The notes below the pieces were generated by a model. The model did not search any database, was not told where the DNA came from, and saw only the letters and a program-made list of their open reading frames with translations. 8,533 bases of DNA, taken from Gammaproteobacteria bacterium (lineage in GTDB: Bacteria > Pseudomonadota > Gammaproteobacteria > Arenicellales > Arenicellaceae). Location of the stretch: positions 1 through 8,533 of the forward strand of contig DNHK01000291.1 in assembly GCA_003485905.1 (NCBI GenBank), written 5' to 3'. Each line of letters starts with the position of its first letter. Within the stretch, counting starts at the first letter, position 1. The position numbers and the translations under genes were made by a program. Shown here in pieces: positions 1 to 7,731 of this stretch.

Positions 1-218
1 ACACTTAGTGGCGTTGATTAAATATGAATAGGCTAAATTTTCTATTCAATCAATAAAATGTAAAAGTTTTGTTACAAACACATCATAAGTTATTGTTAAT
101 TAACAATTTAAACTGATAAAAATCTATAGATATTGAAAAATATAACAACATTATCCGTTAGGATTACCCCAACTATGCTTGCGCTAAACACAACTCATAT
201 TCAGAAAATATTGGAGCC
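1..218. other. AT-rich intergenic region downstream of serS
   Basis: No convincing open reading frame, tRNA or rRNA is visible here. The stretch is very AT-rich and holds several small inverted repeats: TGAATAG (25-31) pairing with CTATTCA (42-48) across a 10-base loop, TGTAA (59-63) pairing with TTACA (72-76), a 16-bp perfect palindrome at 92-107, and ATCTATAGAT at 122-131. None is a GC-rich stem followed by a T-run in the direction of serS transcription, so I cannot point to a standard intrinsic terminator for the serS operon. One of the AT hairpins might still serve as a weak terminator, or the region may contain the promoter of a gene to the left of the window. Confidence 0.6.
92..107. 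repeat. 16-bp perfect palindrome
   Basis: The sequence ATTGTTAATTAACAAT equals its own reverse complement over all 16 bases; the symmetry stops at the next base on each side. It lies in the non-coding DNA beyond serS. A dyad this size fits a binding site for a dimeric regulator, but in DNA this AT-rich a chance occurrence is possible. No gene start is visible close by, so its target is unknown. Confidence 0.55.
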
Positions 219-1499
<1,281 letters not shown>

Positions 1500-1525
1500 T
1501 TACTCAATATCGGTGCTGCTAATAA

Positions 1526-1906
1526 TTAAACAAAACGAACCAACTGCATGCCAGCCATACACATCAACACACAAAGCAATACAGATAGGCATATGTAAGT
1601 AAGAGCTTCGCTCCAGTGGCCTGCCTGGATCAGCAAAACTGTCTCAAGCGAGAATGCAGAAAAAGTAGTAAACCCTCCCAATAAACCCGATATCAACCAA
1701 AACTGTAACTCAACTGACGCACTAGCTCGATTGGTGAATACTTGAGCTAGCACCCCAATCAAAAGTGCCCCCAAACAATTCACTAACATAGTTGGCCATG
1801 GTGTTGGGATATCAAGAACGCGTATCGCAAATTGACCCAAGCTAAATCGACATACCGCGCCTAGACCCCCAGCGCACGCCAACAGCAAATAAAACTGTAG
1901 ACTCAT
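1526..1906 (-). CDS. crcB: Fluoride channel CrcB/Fluc
   Basis: A small inner-membrane protein of the CrcB/Fluc family, which forms dual-topology dimers that let fluoride out of the cytoplasm. The 126 residues form four hydrophobic segments (about 4-26, 36-56, 67-92 and 99-122), as expected. The family signatures are present: GGLGAVCR at 13-20, the pore asparagine N43 in LVNCLG, and GGFTTFSAF at 77-85 with the phenylalanines F82 and F85 that line the pore. The usual GTL before the VN motif reads PTM here, a mild departure. The gene begins 24 bases after the lolA stop and ends 32 bases before serS, so it is probably co-transcribed with them. The ATG has no good Shine-Dalgarno. Fluoride riboswitches often control crcB elsewhere, but the 24-base gap leaves no room for one. 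Confidence 0.95.
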   Translation of the reverse strand: MSLQFYLLLACAGGLGAVCRFSLGQFAIRVLDIPTPWPTMLVNCLGALLIGVLAQVFTNRASASVELQFWLISGLLGGFTTFSAFSLETVLLIQAGHWSEALTYICLSVLLCVLMCMAGMQLVRFV

Positions 1907-1930
1907 GGAGCAGGCATGTACTCAGAAACA

Positions 1931-2590
1931 CTAGTCATAAAAAACATCAACATTATCTGGAGGCTCGAATTCAAATAGGGACGAATCTAAGTCGCTATTC
2001 ATCTCAACTTGATCAAATTGAATAATCGTTTTTTGTCCAAGCAGATCTTCCATTCGTAATACCAAAAGAAGCCGATCGGAAAAGCCGAGTTCCAAATATT
2101 CATATCCCGCATCTTCAGCCAACGGCCTCAGTTCAACCCAATCTATAACACCCCCCCCAGATTTTGAGGTAGTAACTTCATATAGGTTTTGCAGATTCTC
2201 GCCGTTCATAAGGAGTGCTACGGATGGCGATTGATCAAGCGCGGCACCCAGGCTTCTTACTGTTAGCTGCTCCAAGTCTTTGTCGGATACATATACTTGC
2301 TGCCCATTAGATATGATCTGCTGCTCAGTATCATCATAGTCCCAACGAAACTTATCCGGCCTCAGTAACCAGAAATACCCGGCATTGCGATTTACTAATC
2401 GACCGGCATCATCATTAGTAACCTGAGTAAATCGTGCTTTCATGGTTTGACTATTTCGCACAAACTCATCAACCATATCCGTAGCTAAAGTGGATTCCTG
2501 TCCCATCACCGAGCCACTTATCGGCAGGCAGAAACCTACAAACGTAAAGTATGTTTTTAATCCCCTCCCCCACTCATTGCAGCGACGCAT
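1931..2590 (-). CDS. lolA: Outer-membrane lipoprotein carrier LolA
   Basis: LolA is the periplasmic chaperone that takes lipoproteins from the LolCDE inner-membrane complex to the LolB receptor on the outer membrane. The 219-residue precursor starts with a basic n-region (MRRCNEWGRGLK), a modest hydrophobic core and a possible cleavage site near VMG-QES (about residue 30), leaving a mature chain of the usual size. Family features follow in order: KARFTQ at 51-56, GYFWLLRPDKFRW at 71-83, SNGQQVYVSDKDLEQLTVR at 94-112, and a C-terminal FEFEPPDNVDV at 206-216. The start ATG is 2 bases after the ftsK stop, with GGAAG inside the ftsK 3' end as ribosome site, so translation is likely coupled to ftsK. 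The coding strand carries a run of eight G at 2151-2158, encoding Gly-Gly-Gly. rarA, the usual next gene, is absent. Confidence 0.96.
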   Translation of the reverse strand: MRRCNEWGRGLKTYFTFVGFCLPISGSVMGQESTLATDMVDEFVRNSQTMKARFTQVTNDDAGRLVNRNAGYFWLLRPDKFRWDYDDTEQQIISNGQQVYVSDKDLEQLTVRSLGAALDQSPSVALLMNGENLQNLYEVTTSKSGGGVIDWVELRPLAEDAGYEYLELGFSDRLLLVLRMEDLLGQKTIIQFDQVEMNSDLDSSLFEFEPPDNVDVFYD

Positions 2591-2592
2591 AG

Positions 2593-4902
2593 TTAATCTT
2601 CCACTGGCGATGGCGCGATCACCTGTCGCTTACCTGATTCGTCTACCGAAGTAACCACTCCGGCCGCCTCCATTGTCTCCACCATGCGAGCCGCGCGATT
2701 ATATCCCACACGCAAATGACGCTGAACAGCAGAAATCGACGCTCTACGAGTTCGCGTAATCAACTCTACGGCCTGGTCGTACAATGGATCATCTTCGTCG
2801 CTAACCGCCCCGTCAGCCTGTAATGCAGGCGGCAACATATCACCCGCATTGCTAGGTCCGGTAAGAACTTCCTCAATGTAATCAGTGCTGGCATCTTTCT
2901 TTAGATAGGTTACAACCTCGTGCACCTCCTCATCAGAAACGAAACTCCCATGCACTCGTTCTGGCAAACTAGTTCCCGGTGGGACATAAAGCATGTCTCC
3001 ATGCCCTAGCAATTGTTCTGCCCCCATTTGATCAATGATAGTGCGCGAATCCACCTTGGACGATACTTGAAACGCAATTCGTGTCGGAATATTGGCTTTC
3101 AACAAACCCGTTATCACATCAACTGAGGGTCTTTGGGTCGCCAGTATTAAGTGCACTCCTGACGCCCGACCTTTTTGTGCGAGCCGAGTAATCAATTCCT
3201 CCACCTTCTTCCCCACCACCATCATCAGATCTGCTAACTCATCGATGACCACAACAAGATAAGGCAATGCCTCCAACTCTTCAGCAACTTGGCCATCCTT
3301 AACTAGCGGATCTAGAATCGGGCTCCTACTCTCGACCGCAGCGCTAACCTTCTTATTGAATCCTGAAATATTACGTACACCCAATTCTGACATCAACTTA
3401 TAACGCCGCTCCATTTCTACAATGCTCCACCGCAGAGCATTTGCTGCATCATTCATGTCAGTAACTACCGGAGACAGCAAATGCGGGATCCCATCATAAA
3501 CCGATAGTTCGAGCATCTTAGGGTCGATCATTATCATGCGAACATCACTAGCGCTGCTCTTGTACAAAATACTTAAAATAAGCGCATTAATACAAACTGA
3601 TTTCCCCGAACCGGTAGTTCCGGCTATAAGCACATGCGGCATCTTGCACAAATCGACAATAACCGTTGCACCACCAATATCTTTCCCTAAAACCAGCGCC
3701 AATGGAGTGTTGGCACGATCGTATTCAGGAGAGCCTAGCCCCTCAATAAGTTTAACAATCTCCTTCGACTGATTGGGGATTTCAATACCGATAAACGATT
3801 TACCGGGAATATTTTCAACCACGCGCACACTGATAACCGACATAGCTCTAGCAAGGTCACGAGCCAAATTAGTCACTTGAGAAGCCTTAACCCCTGGGGC
3901 AGGTGTCGCTTCAAAACGAGTTATCACTGGACCAGGATGTACTGCCACCACCTCTACTTCGACATTAAAATCTGCCAGTTTTTTTTCCAGCAAACGCGAC
4001 ATACTTTGTAACTCGTCCGCAGAAAACCCAACTTCCGATTGGCCAGGTTTCTCTAACAAGGATAACGGGGGTAATAGCTTAGAACCACTTTGCATGCTCT
4101 CAAACAAAGATGGCTGTTTTTCGCGCTCTTCACGCTTACTAATAACTGGTTCCTTTTTGACGCGCTGTTCTATTTTTGGAGGTTTTTTACTGTCCAGTTT
4201 TTTGCGTAAATCAGCAACACTAAACTCGCGTCTCTTTTTCGCCTCAACGCCAACGGCACGGTCAGCATGAGCTTCACGCATACTCTGAAACCAATCAATG
4301 AGTGCAAAAAACCGATCACCGGTATAGTCCATTAACTTGAGCCATGAAAATCCAGCAAAATAGGTAAAACCAGCCAAAAACAGAGCCATCAAAAACAATG
4401 AACTGCCAATTGCACCAAAAGCTCCGCTAAACGCCCCAGCTATCCAATCACCTAAATAACCCCCGGCGTTAAACGGCTCAAGGGTAGAAAATCGAGTGAA
4501 GTGCTTTGCTTCAAGCCCACACGCACCAAGAACGGTCATTATTAAGCCTAGCGAAATAATTACTCGTTCAACATAACCTGATGGCTTTTTGTGTCTACGA
4601 CCCAAATAAATCTTCATCCCCAGGCCAGCAACTAAAAACGGAACTAACAGAGAAACTCTGCCAAACAAATGAAATAAAAGATCTGCTAACCAAGCCCCAG
4701 TACTGCCACCCAAATTACTAACCTGAGTATCTGGACCACTGTGTGACCAACCAGGGTCCTGTGCCGTATAACTTATCAACGACAAAAACAAATAAATCGC
4801 GACCGCTAAAAACAACAACATAATAGCCTCACCACTTAGCTCCTTAAACCTTTCCGGAACGTAAGATGAATTACTTTTTTTAGATCTGCGGGCCTGCGTC
4901 AT
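2593..4902 (-). CDS. ftsK: DNA translocase FtsK
   Basis: FtsK is a septum-anchored hexameric DNA pump that clears chromosome termini and activates XerCD recombination at dif during division. From the ATG at 4902 (MTQARRSKK) it is 769 residues. Four or more membrane segments occupy about residues 25-190. A short charged linker (about 205-300) replaces the very long one of E. coli. The motor follows, with Walker A GTTGSGKS at 428-435 and Walker B LVVVIDEL at 549-556, then a flexible joint and the C-terminal winged-helix gamma domain (about 704-764, DPLYDQAV to RQVIAP) that reads KOPS sites and contacts XerD. The frame stays open to a TTG at 4998. I prefer the ATG because residues before it look unlike FtsK and a TATAAT lies inside the extension. 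No Shine-Dalgarno precedes the ATG. It is the first gene of the minus-strand operon. Confidence 0.96.
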   Translation of the reverse strand: MTQARRSKKSNSSYVPERFKELSGEAIMLLFLAVAIYLFLSLISYTAQDPGWSHSGPDTQVSNLGGSTGAWLADLLFHLFGRVSLLVPFLVAGLGMKIYLGRRHKKPSGYVERVIISLGLIMTVLGACGLEAKHFTRFSTLEPFNAGGYLGDWIAGAFSGAFGAIGSSLFLMALFLAGFTYFAGFSWLKLMDYTGDRFFALIDWFQSMREAHADRAVGVEAKKRREFSVADLRKKLDSKKPPKIEQRVKKEPVISKREEREKQPSLFESMQSGSKLLPPLSLLEKPGQSEVGFSADELQSMSRLLEKKLADFNVEVEVVAVHPGPVITRFEATPAPGVKASQVTNLARDLARAMSVISVRVVENIPGKSFIGIEIPNQSKEIVKLIEGLGSPEYDRANTPLALVLGKDIGGATVIVDLCKMPHVLIAGTTGSGKSVCINALILSILYKSSASDVRMIMIDPKMLELSVYDGIPHLLSPVVTDMNDAANALRWSIVEMERRYKLMSELGVRNISGFNKKVSAAVESRSPILDPLVKDGQVAEELEALPYLVVVIDELADLMMVVGKKVEELITRLAQKGRASGVHLILATQRPSVDVITGLLKANIPTRIAFQVSSKVDSRTIIDQMGAEQLLGHGDMLYVPPGTSLPERVHGSFVSDEEVHEVVTYLKKDASTDYIEEVLTGPSNAGDMLPPALQADGAVSDEDDPLYDQAVELITRTRRASISAVQRHLRVGYNRAARMVETMEAAGVVTSVDESGKRQVIAPSPVED

Positions 4903-4977
4903 GGAGTAACTGATTTGCTGCTGCGGGTTGATACCCAATTCTAGCCTGAAGTAAGCACAAGGGAAACGATAAGCCTC

Positions 4978-4983
4978 ATTATA
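4978..4983 (-). promoter_or_regulatory. Probable -10 element of the ftsK promoter
   Basis: Read on the minus strand this is a perfect TATAAT, placed about 75 bases before the preferred ftsK ATG at 4902. A start of transcription near 4971 would give a leader of about 69 bases containing a small GGGT-ATCA-ACCC hairpin. No good -35 hexamer is present at 16-18 bases spacing, so either an activator or a different promoter may be used. If real, it excludes the TTG at 4998 as the ftsK start. Confidence 0.45.
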
Positions 4984-5067
4984 AATCGAACAATACAACC
5001 GCTTTGCACCCCAAGGGCACGCACCCTAACAAATTATCTGGTGGATCATGATCAAGCATCAGTCCAT

Positions 5068-5096
5068 TTGCCATTGAGTGGCCACTAAACTAAGAT
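5068..5096 (+). promoter_or_regulatory. Sigma-70-type promoter for the Smr gene and mak
   Basis: A -35 box TTGCCA (5068-5073) and a -10 box TAAGAT (5091-5096) are separated by exactly 17 bases, which fits a housekeeping promoter. Transcription would begin near 5103, giving a leader of under 20 bases before the ATG at 5121. The spacer contains a small dyad, GCCA-TTGAG-TGGC. A perfect 10-bp palindrome GATCATGATC lies just upstream at 5044-5053. The promoter is divergent to ftsK. Confidence 0.5.
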
Positions 5097-5120
5097 TTCG
5101 AAAGTTAGCAAATATTCATT

Positions 5121-5648
5121 ATGGACAAAAAAACAAATAGTACTGAGTTCTCCAAGCTATTGTCTGGCGTGCAGCCTTTGTACAATGAGCGTGTAAAACC
5201 TCATCGACCACCGATTAAGCCAATCCCCACTCAACGTATAGCAGATGATCGCTTGGTACTTGATCAGCTTCTGGCTTGCGATCCAGAAGAAGCAAGCTTT
5301 CAAAGCGGTGATGAATTGAGCTACTTAAAAAATGGTTATTCGCAAAAATTACTTAAGCAATTGCGACGTGGTAGTTATTCAATCGAAGATGAGTTTGATT
5401 TGCATGGACTAACCTTAGAGCAAGCGAAAAAACACGTTAGACGATTTATCTCAGATTGCGAATACGATCGTTTAGGCACCGTCCGCATTATTCACGGGAA
5501 AGGCTTAAGCTCGCCCGGTCGGGAACCCGTGCTTAAGCGCCACATCCTTGGCTGGTTAAAAAAAATGGATACGGTTATAGCCGTCAGCTCCGCAACACCC
5601 CGCGACGGTGGGACCGGCGCTGTATATGTACTACTTAAGAAAAAGTAG
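5121..5648 (+). CDS. Smr/MutS2-type domain protein (SmrA-like)
   Basis: A stand-alone Smr-domain protein of 175 residues, close to the size of the small E. coli Smr proteins. Smr domains resemble the C-terminal part of MutS2 and act as nucleases on DNA or, in some members, on RNA. The first 85 residues or so are polar and probably a flexible arm (PHRPPIKPIP at 28-37). The Smr domain covers about 90-175: EFDLHGLT with the conserved DLHG at 93-96, IIHGKG with HGKG at 125-128, and GGTGAVYVLL at 163-172. These motifs appear intact. No Shine-Dalgarno lies before the ATG, but no better start exists and the leader is short. It is divergent from ftsK and 29 bases upstream of the sugar kinase, so the two probably share a transcript. 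The biological target cannot be read from the sequence. Confidence 0.9.
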   Translation: MDKKTNSTEFSKLLSGVQPLYNERVKPHRPPIKPIPTQRIADDRLVLDQLLACDPEEASFQSGDELSYLKNGYSQKLLKQLRRGSYSIEDEFDLHGLTLEQAKKHVRRFISDCEYDRLGTVRIIHGKGLSSPGREPVLKRHILGWLKKMDTVIAVSSATPRDGGTGAVYVLLKKK

Positions 5649-5677
5649 CAACGAACTTACCGCCTGACCCTAACGGG

Positions 5678-6568
5678 ATGAAAACAAACACACGCATCGG
5701 AATTGATCTTGGCGGCACAAAAGTTGAAGCTATATTAATCAACAAAAACGGCACTGAAATTGCTCGCGAAAGATTACCCACCCCTCAGGGAGACTACCGG
5801 GGAATTCTAAATACAATAGTGCAGTTAGTAGATGCCATGCACGAAAAAGCCGACTCTCAACCATCAATTGGCATTGGCACGCCTGGATCAATTGGATTCG
5901 ACGGATTACTACACAATTCTAATAGTACCTGCCTTAACGGTCGACCTTTCGCAACGGACATTAGCCGATTACTGAAACAGGAGATTAGAATTGAGAACGA
6001 CGCTAACTGTTTTACCCTTTCAGAATCAGTTGATGGTGCAGCAGCTGGCTATAAAACTGTTTTCGGGGTTATTTTAGGCACCGGTATTGGCGGCGGGTTG
6101 GTTTTCAATAGTAGCTTGCACAAAGGACACCATCGCATTGGCGGGGAATGGGGGCACAACGTCCTGCGTCAAGACGGCCCCCAATGCTGGTGCGGTAATT
6201 TCGGCTGCGTAGAAACCTTTATTTCTGGCCCGGCACTCATTTCTCAATGGCAAGGGGGTTCTCCACCCGAAGGTGCACTGGGACTATACAACTTGGCAAT
6301 CCTTGGCAACAGTCAAGCCACCCAAATTATCGATACCTTTCTTAACAATCTGGCCATCGCATTGGCCAATGTAATCAACATTCTCGACCCTGATGTGATT
6401 GTAATTGGCGGAGGACTATCTAATATTCTTTCAATCTACGAGATAGTCCCAGGCTTAATTTCTCAACGAGTATTCTCAACGCACTTTAGGACACCCATCT
6501 TACAGAACCTACATGGTGATAGCTCAGGTGTTCGTGGCGCCGCTTGGCTGTGGGGCTTAAACGAATAA
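5678..6568 (+). CDS. mak: ROK-family fructokinase (Mak-like)
   Basis: A cytoplasmic sugar kinase of the ROK family that transfers phosphate from ATP to a hexose. The closest match I recognise is the E. coli manno(fructo)kinase Mak, with similar length (296 residues) and shared stretches such as NSTCLNGRPF (81-90), DGAAAGYKTVF (119-129) and the C-terminal HGDSSGVRGAAWLW (279-292). The N-terminal phosphate loop is IGIDLGGTK at 7-15. D108 in ENDAN is the expected catalytic base. H160 with C170, C172 and C177 forms the ROK zinc site (GH then CWCGNFGC). DPDVIVIGGGLSN at 237-249 is the second ATP-site segment. All key residues are present, so it should be active; fructose is the likely substrate, although mannose or glucose use is possible. 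The ATG follows CGGG directly, with no properly spaced ribosome site. No transporter or other sugar gene is adjacent. Confidence 0.92.
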   Translation: MKTNTRIGIDLGGTKVEAILINKNGTEIARERLPTPQGDYRGILNTIVQLVDAMHEKADSQPSIGIGTPGSIGFDGLLHNSNSTCLNGRPFATDISRLLKQEIRIENDANCFTLSESVDGAAAGYKTVFGVILGTGIGGGLVFNSSLHKGHHRIGGEWGHNVLRQDGPQCWCGNFGCVETFISGPALISQWQGGSPPEGALGLYNLAILGNSQATQIIDTFLNNLAIALANVINILDPDVIVIGGGLSNILSIYEIVPGLISQRVFSTHFRTPILQNLHGDSSGVRGAAWLWGLNE

Positions 6569-6598
6569 TCGCCACATATAGTAAAATGTTGGTTGAAC

Positions 6599-6626
6599 TA
6601 TAGTTGAACTATATAGTTCAACTATA
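6599..6626. repeat. 28-bp perfect palindrome with an extra direct repeat
   Basis: The half-site TATAGTTGAACTAT is followed at once by its exact reverse complement, giving 28 bases of uninterrupted dyad symmetry. An 11-base unit GTTGAACTATA occurs at 6592-6602, again at 6603-6613, and inverted at 6612-6622. The site begins 30 bases after the mak stop and ends 85 bases before the lipoprotein start. It could form a 12-14 bp hairpin, but neither strand has a T-run after the stem, so it is not a standard intrinsic terminator. A possible TTGGTT-17-TATAGT promoter (6589-6617) overlaps it, which would suit an operator. A miniature-element remnant is another option. Confidence 0.7.
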
Positions 6627-6672
6627 AATGTTAACGATTGGAAAACCCTGCGCAACTCACACCATGTATGAA

Positions 6673-6700
6673 TTAAGCTGGAAAGTAGATAATTTATAAT
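6673..6700 (+). promoter_or_regulatory. Possible promoter close to the lipoprotein start
   Basis: A perfect TATAAT lies at 6695-6700, with a weak TTAAGC (6673-6678) 16 bases upstream as a -35 candidate. Transcription would start about 5 bases before the ATG at 6712, making the message nearly leaderless. AT-rich DNA yields such matches by chance, so this is a tentative call; the overlapping candidate at 6589-6617 is an alternative. Confidence 0.3.
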
Positions 6701-6711
6701 GAGATAACCTC

Positions 6712-7596
6712 ATGCGAACATTTAAAACATATTCTGAATATTCAATTCTAGTAGTCATTACCCTGATGCTCTCGGCTTGTAGTAATGAAAATATTATTAC
6801 TACAACACTTGCGCCAGATGTAACAGTTACTCTAGATGATTCAATTTACTTTCAAAATAGCAGCATCGGAAAAATCACAAGTATCACTCGCAGTGATCTT
6901 GGAACTCAACTGGAAATCGCCGTGAATGACGATGCTTTGTTGTTACTAAGTAGCGACGCCGTGGCGGTCGAAAATTCGTTTAAGGCAAACACTCCAATAG
7001 AAATTCATAATGGCATAACTAACCCTGGCTCCCTCGAGGTAGGAAGTGACATCCAAGGTATACCTAATATGGTGCAATTTGGGGCATGGGGCTTGGGCAA
7101 TGCCGTAGGAGTAAATGGGTTTTCACTAAACAAATACGTCAAGCAATTCACAGAGTATGTTAATGGTGAGGAGTTCAACGAGCAACAAAGGAATATTAAT
7201 GAAGCCATCCAGCAAAGCACCGAGCTAGCCAAACAAACGGTCACTCAACTGGGTAATGAGGTTGATAAGGGCGTCCAACAGCTACAGGAAATGGAGGATG
7301 ATCTGGTAATAGCTAGTGAACAAATCGGCGCTGAGCTAGGAACCACTGCCAAAGAATTGGAAAAATCTGGCGAAGAAATATTTCAGGAGTTCGAAAAATT
7401 AATCAACAAATTAACCGAGCAAAGCGAAGTTAATTCAGACAGTGAAACAGCGGGAATAAATATTTTGCTTGCCCTGCTACAAGGACTAAACGGAAGTCTA
7501 GAAGAAAATGAAGCTAGCAATGCAAATGGCGGCGCTGCGGTTCACCCGGAAACCGATCCAGATAGCCCCGCCAACGAGACAACGGTTGAACCTTAA
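6712..7596 (+). CDS. Predicted MCE-like coiled-coil lipoprotein
   Basis: I do not recognise a named family for this 294-residue protein. It begins with a signal peptide ending in a lipobox LSAC, so C23 should be lipidated; the next residue is Ser rather than Asp, which favours the outer membrane. Residues about 32-120 resemble an MCE domain as in MlaD: a beta-rich start, IYFQNSSIGKITSI in the place of the usual V-GV-VGKV-I strand pair, LEIAVNDD, then SDAVAVENS and LEVGSDIQGIPNM like the 'leG-d-i-g' end of MCE domains. Residues about 140-240 are charged and helical with heptad spacing, a likely coiled coil, and the last 55 are acidic and rich in Asn, Ser and Pro. MCE proteins move lipids across the envelope, so a lipid or envelope role is an inference only. 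The start ATG has a weak TGAG upstream. It stands alone between mak and the MoxR gene. Confidence 0.75.
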   Translation: MRTFKTYSEYSILVVITLMLSACSNENIITTTLAPDVTVTLDDSIYFQNSSIGKITSITRSDLGTQLEIAVNDDALLLLSSDAVAVENSFKANTPIEIHNGITNPGSLEVGSDIQGIPNMVQFGAWGLGNAVGVNGFSLNKYVKQFTEYVNGEEFNEQQRNINEAIQQSTELAKQTVTQLGNEVDKGVQQLQEMEDDLVIASEQIGAELGTTAKELEKSGEEIFQEFEKLINKLTEQSEVNSDSETAGINILLALLQGLNGSLEENEASNANGGAAVHPETDPDSPANETTVEP

Positions 7597-7660
7597 ACTC
7601 AGTAGTAGCGTCGAGTAAATCCTGTTATCGCCCTTGTTTGTAAGCAAAAGTATTGTCACC

Positions 7661-7690
7661 TTGTCAATTATGACTATTAGTAAATAATAT
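7661..7690 (+). promoter_or_regulatory. Probable promoter of the MoxR gene
   Basis: A -35 box TTGTCA (7661-7666) and a -10 box TAATAT (7685-7690) are 18 bases apart. A second TTGTCA at 7653-7658 sits 16 bases from TATTAG (7675-7680), so an overlapping start is possible. Transcription from the first pair would begin near 7697, giving a leader of about 35 bases that contains the ribosome site and a small CATGC-AAG-GCATG dyad at 7705-7717. Confidence 0.4.
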
Positions 7691-7722
7691 TTTAGCCTAA
7701 TGGCCATGCAAGGCATGCTCAC

Positions 7723-7726
7723 GAGG
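7723..7726 (+). promoter_or_regulatory. Ribosome binding site choosing the MoxR GTG start
   Basis: GAGG lies 5 bases before the GTG at 7732. The frame is closed by a TAG at 7693-7695, and no ATG in this frame precedes the GTG. The next in-frame ATG, at 7756, has no such site. This supports a GTG start. Confidence 0.55.
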
Positions 7727-7731
7727 TACAA

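Noticed and set aside
1907..1930. A fluoride riboswitch before crcB
   Set aside because: The gap after lolA is only 24 bases, too short for the known fluoride aptamer, and no matching motif is seen in the lolA 3' end.
3536..3772. A plus-strand frame opposite ftsK
   Set aside because: It is antisense to the highly conserved Walker A region of FtsK and has no family features or start signals.
6569..6711. A transposon scar marked by the palindrome between mak and the lipoprotein gene
   Set aside because: There is no transposase remnant and no target-site duplication that I can see. The palindrome is reported as a site of unknown role instead.
7005..7244. A 79-codon minus-strand frame within the lipoprotein gene
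   Set aside because: It is antisense to the lipoprotein frame, which has a clear signal peptide and lipobox; the opposite frame shows no recognisable protein.
7498..7731. A 77-codon minus-strand frame with hydrophobic content across the gap before the MoxR gene
   Set aside because: It starts at a TTG without a ribosome site, overlaps the lipoprotein 3' end on the other strand, and overlaps the probable MoxR promoter and leader. It resembles no family I know.
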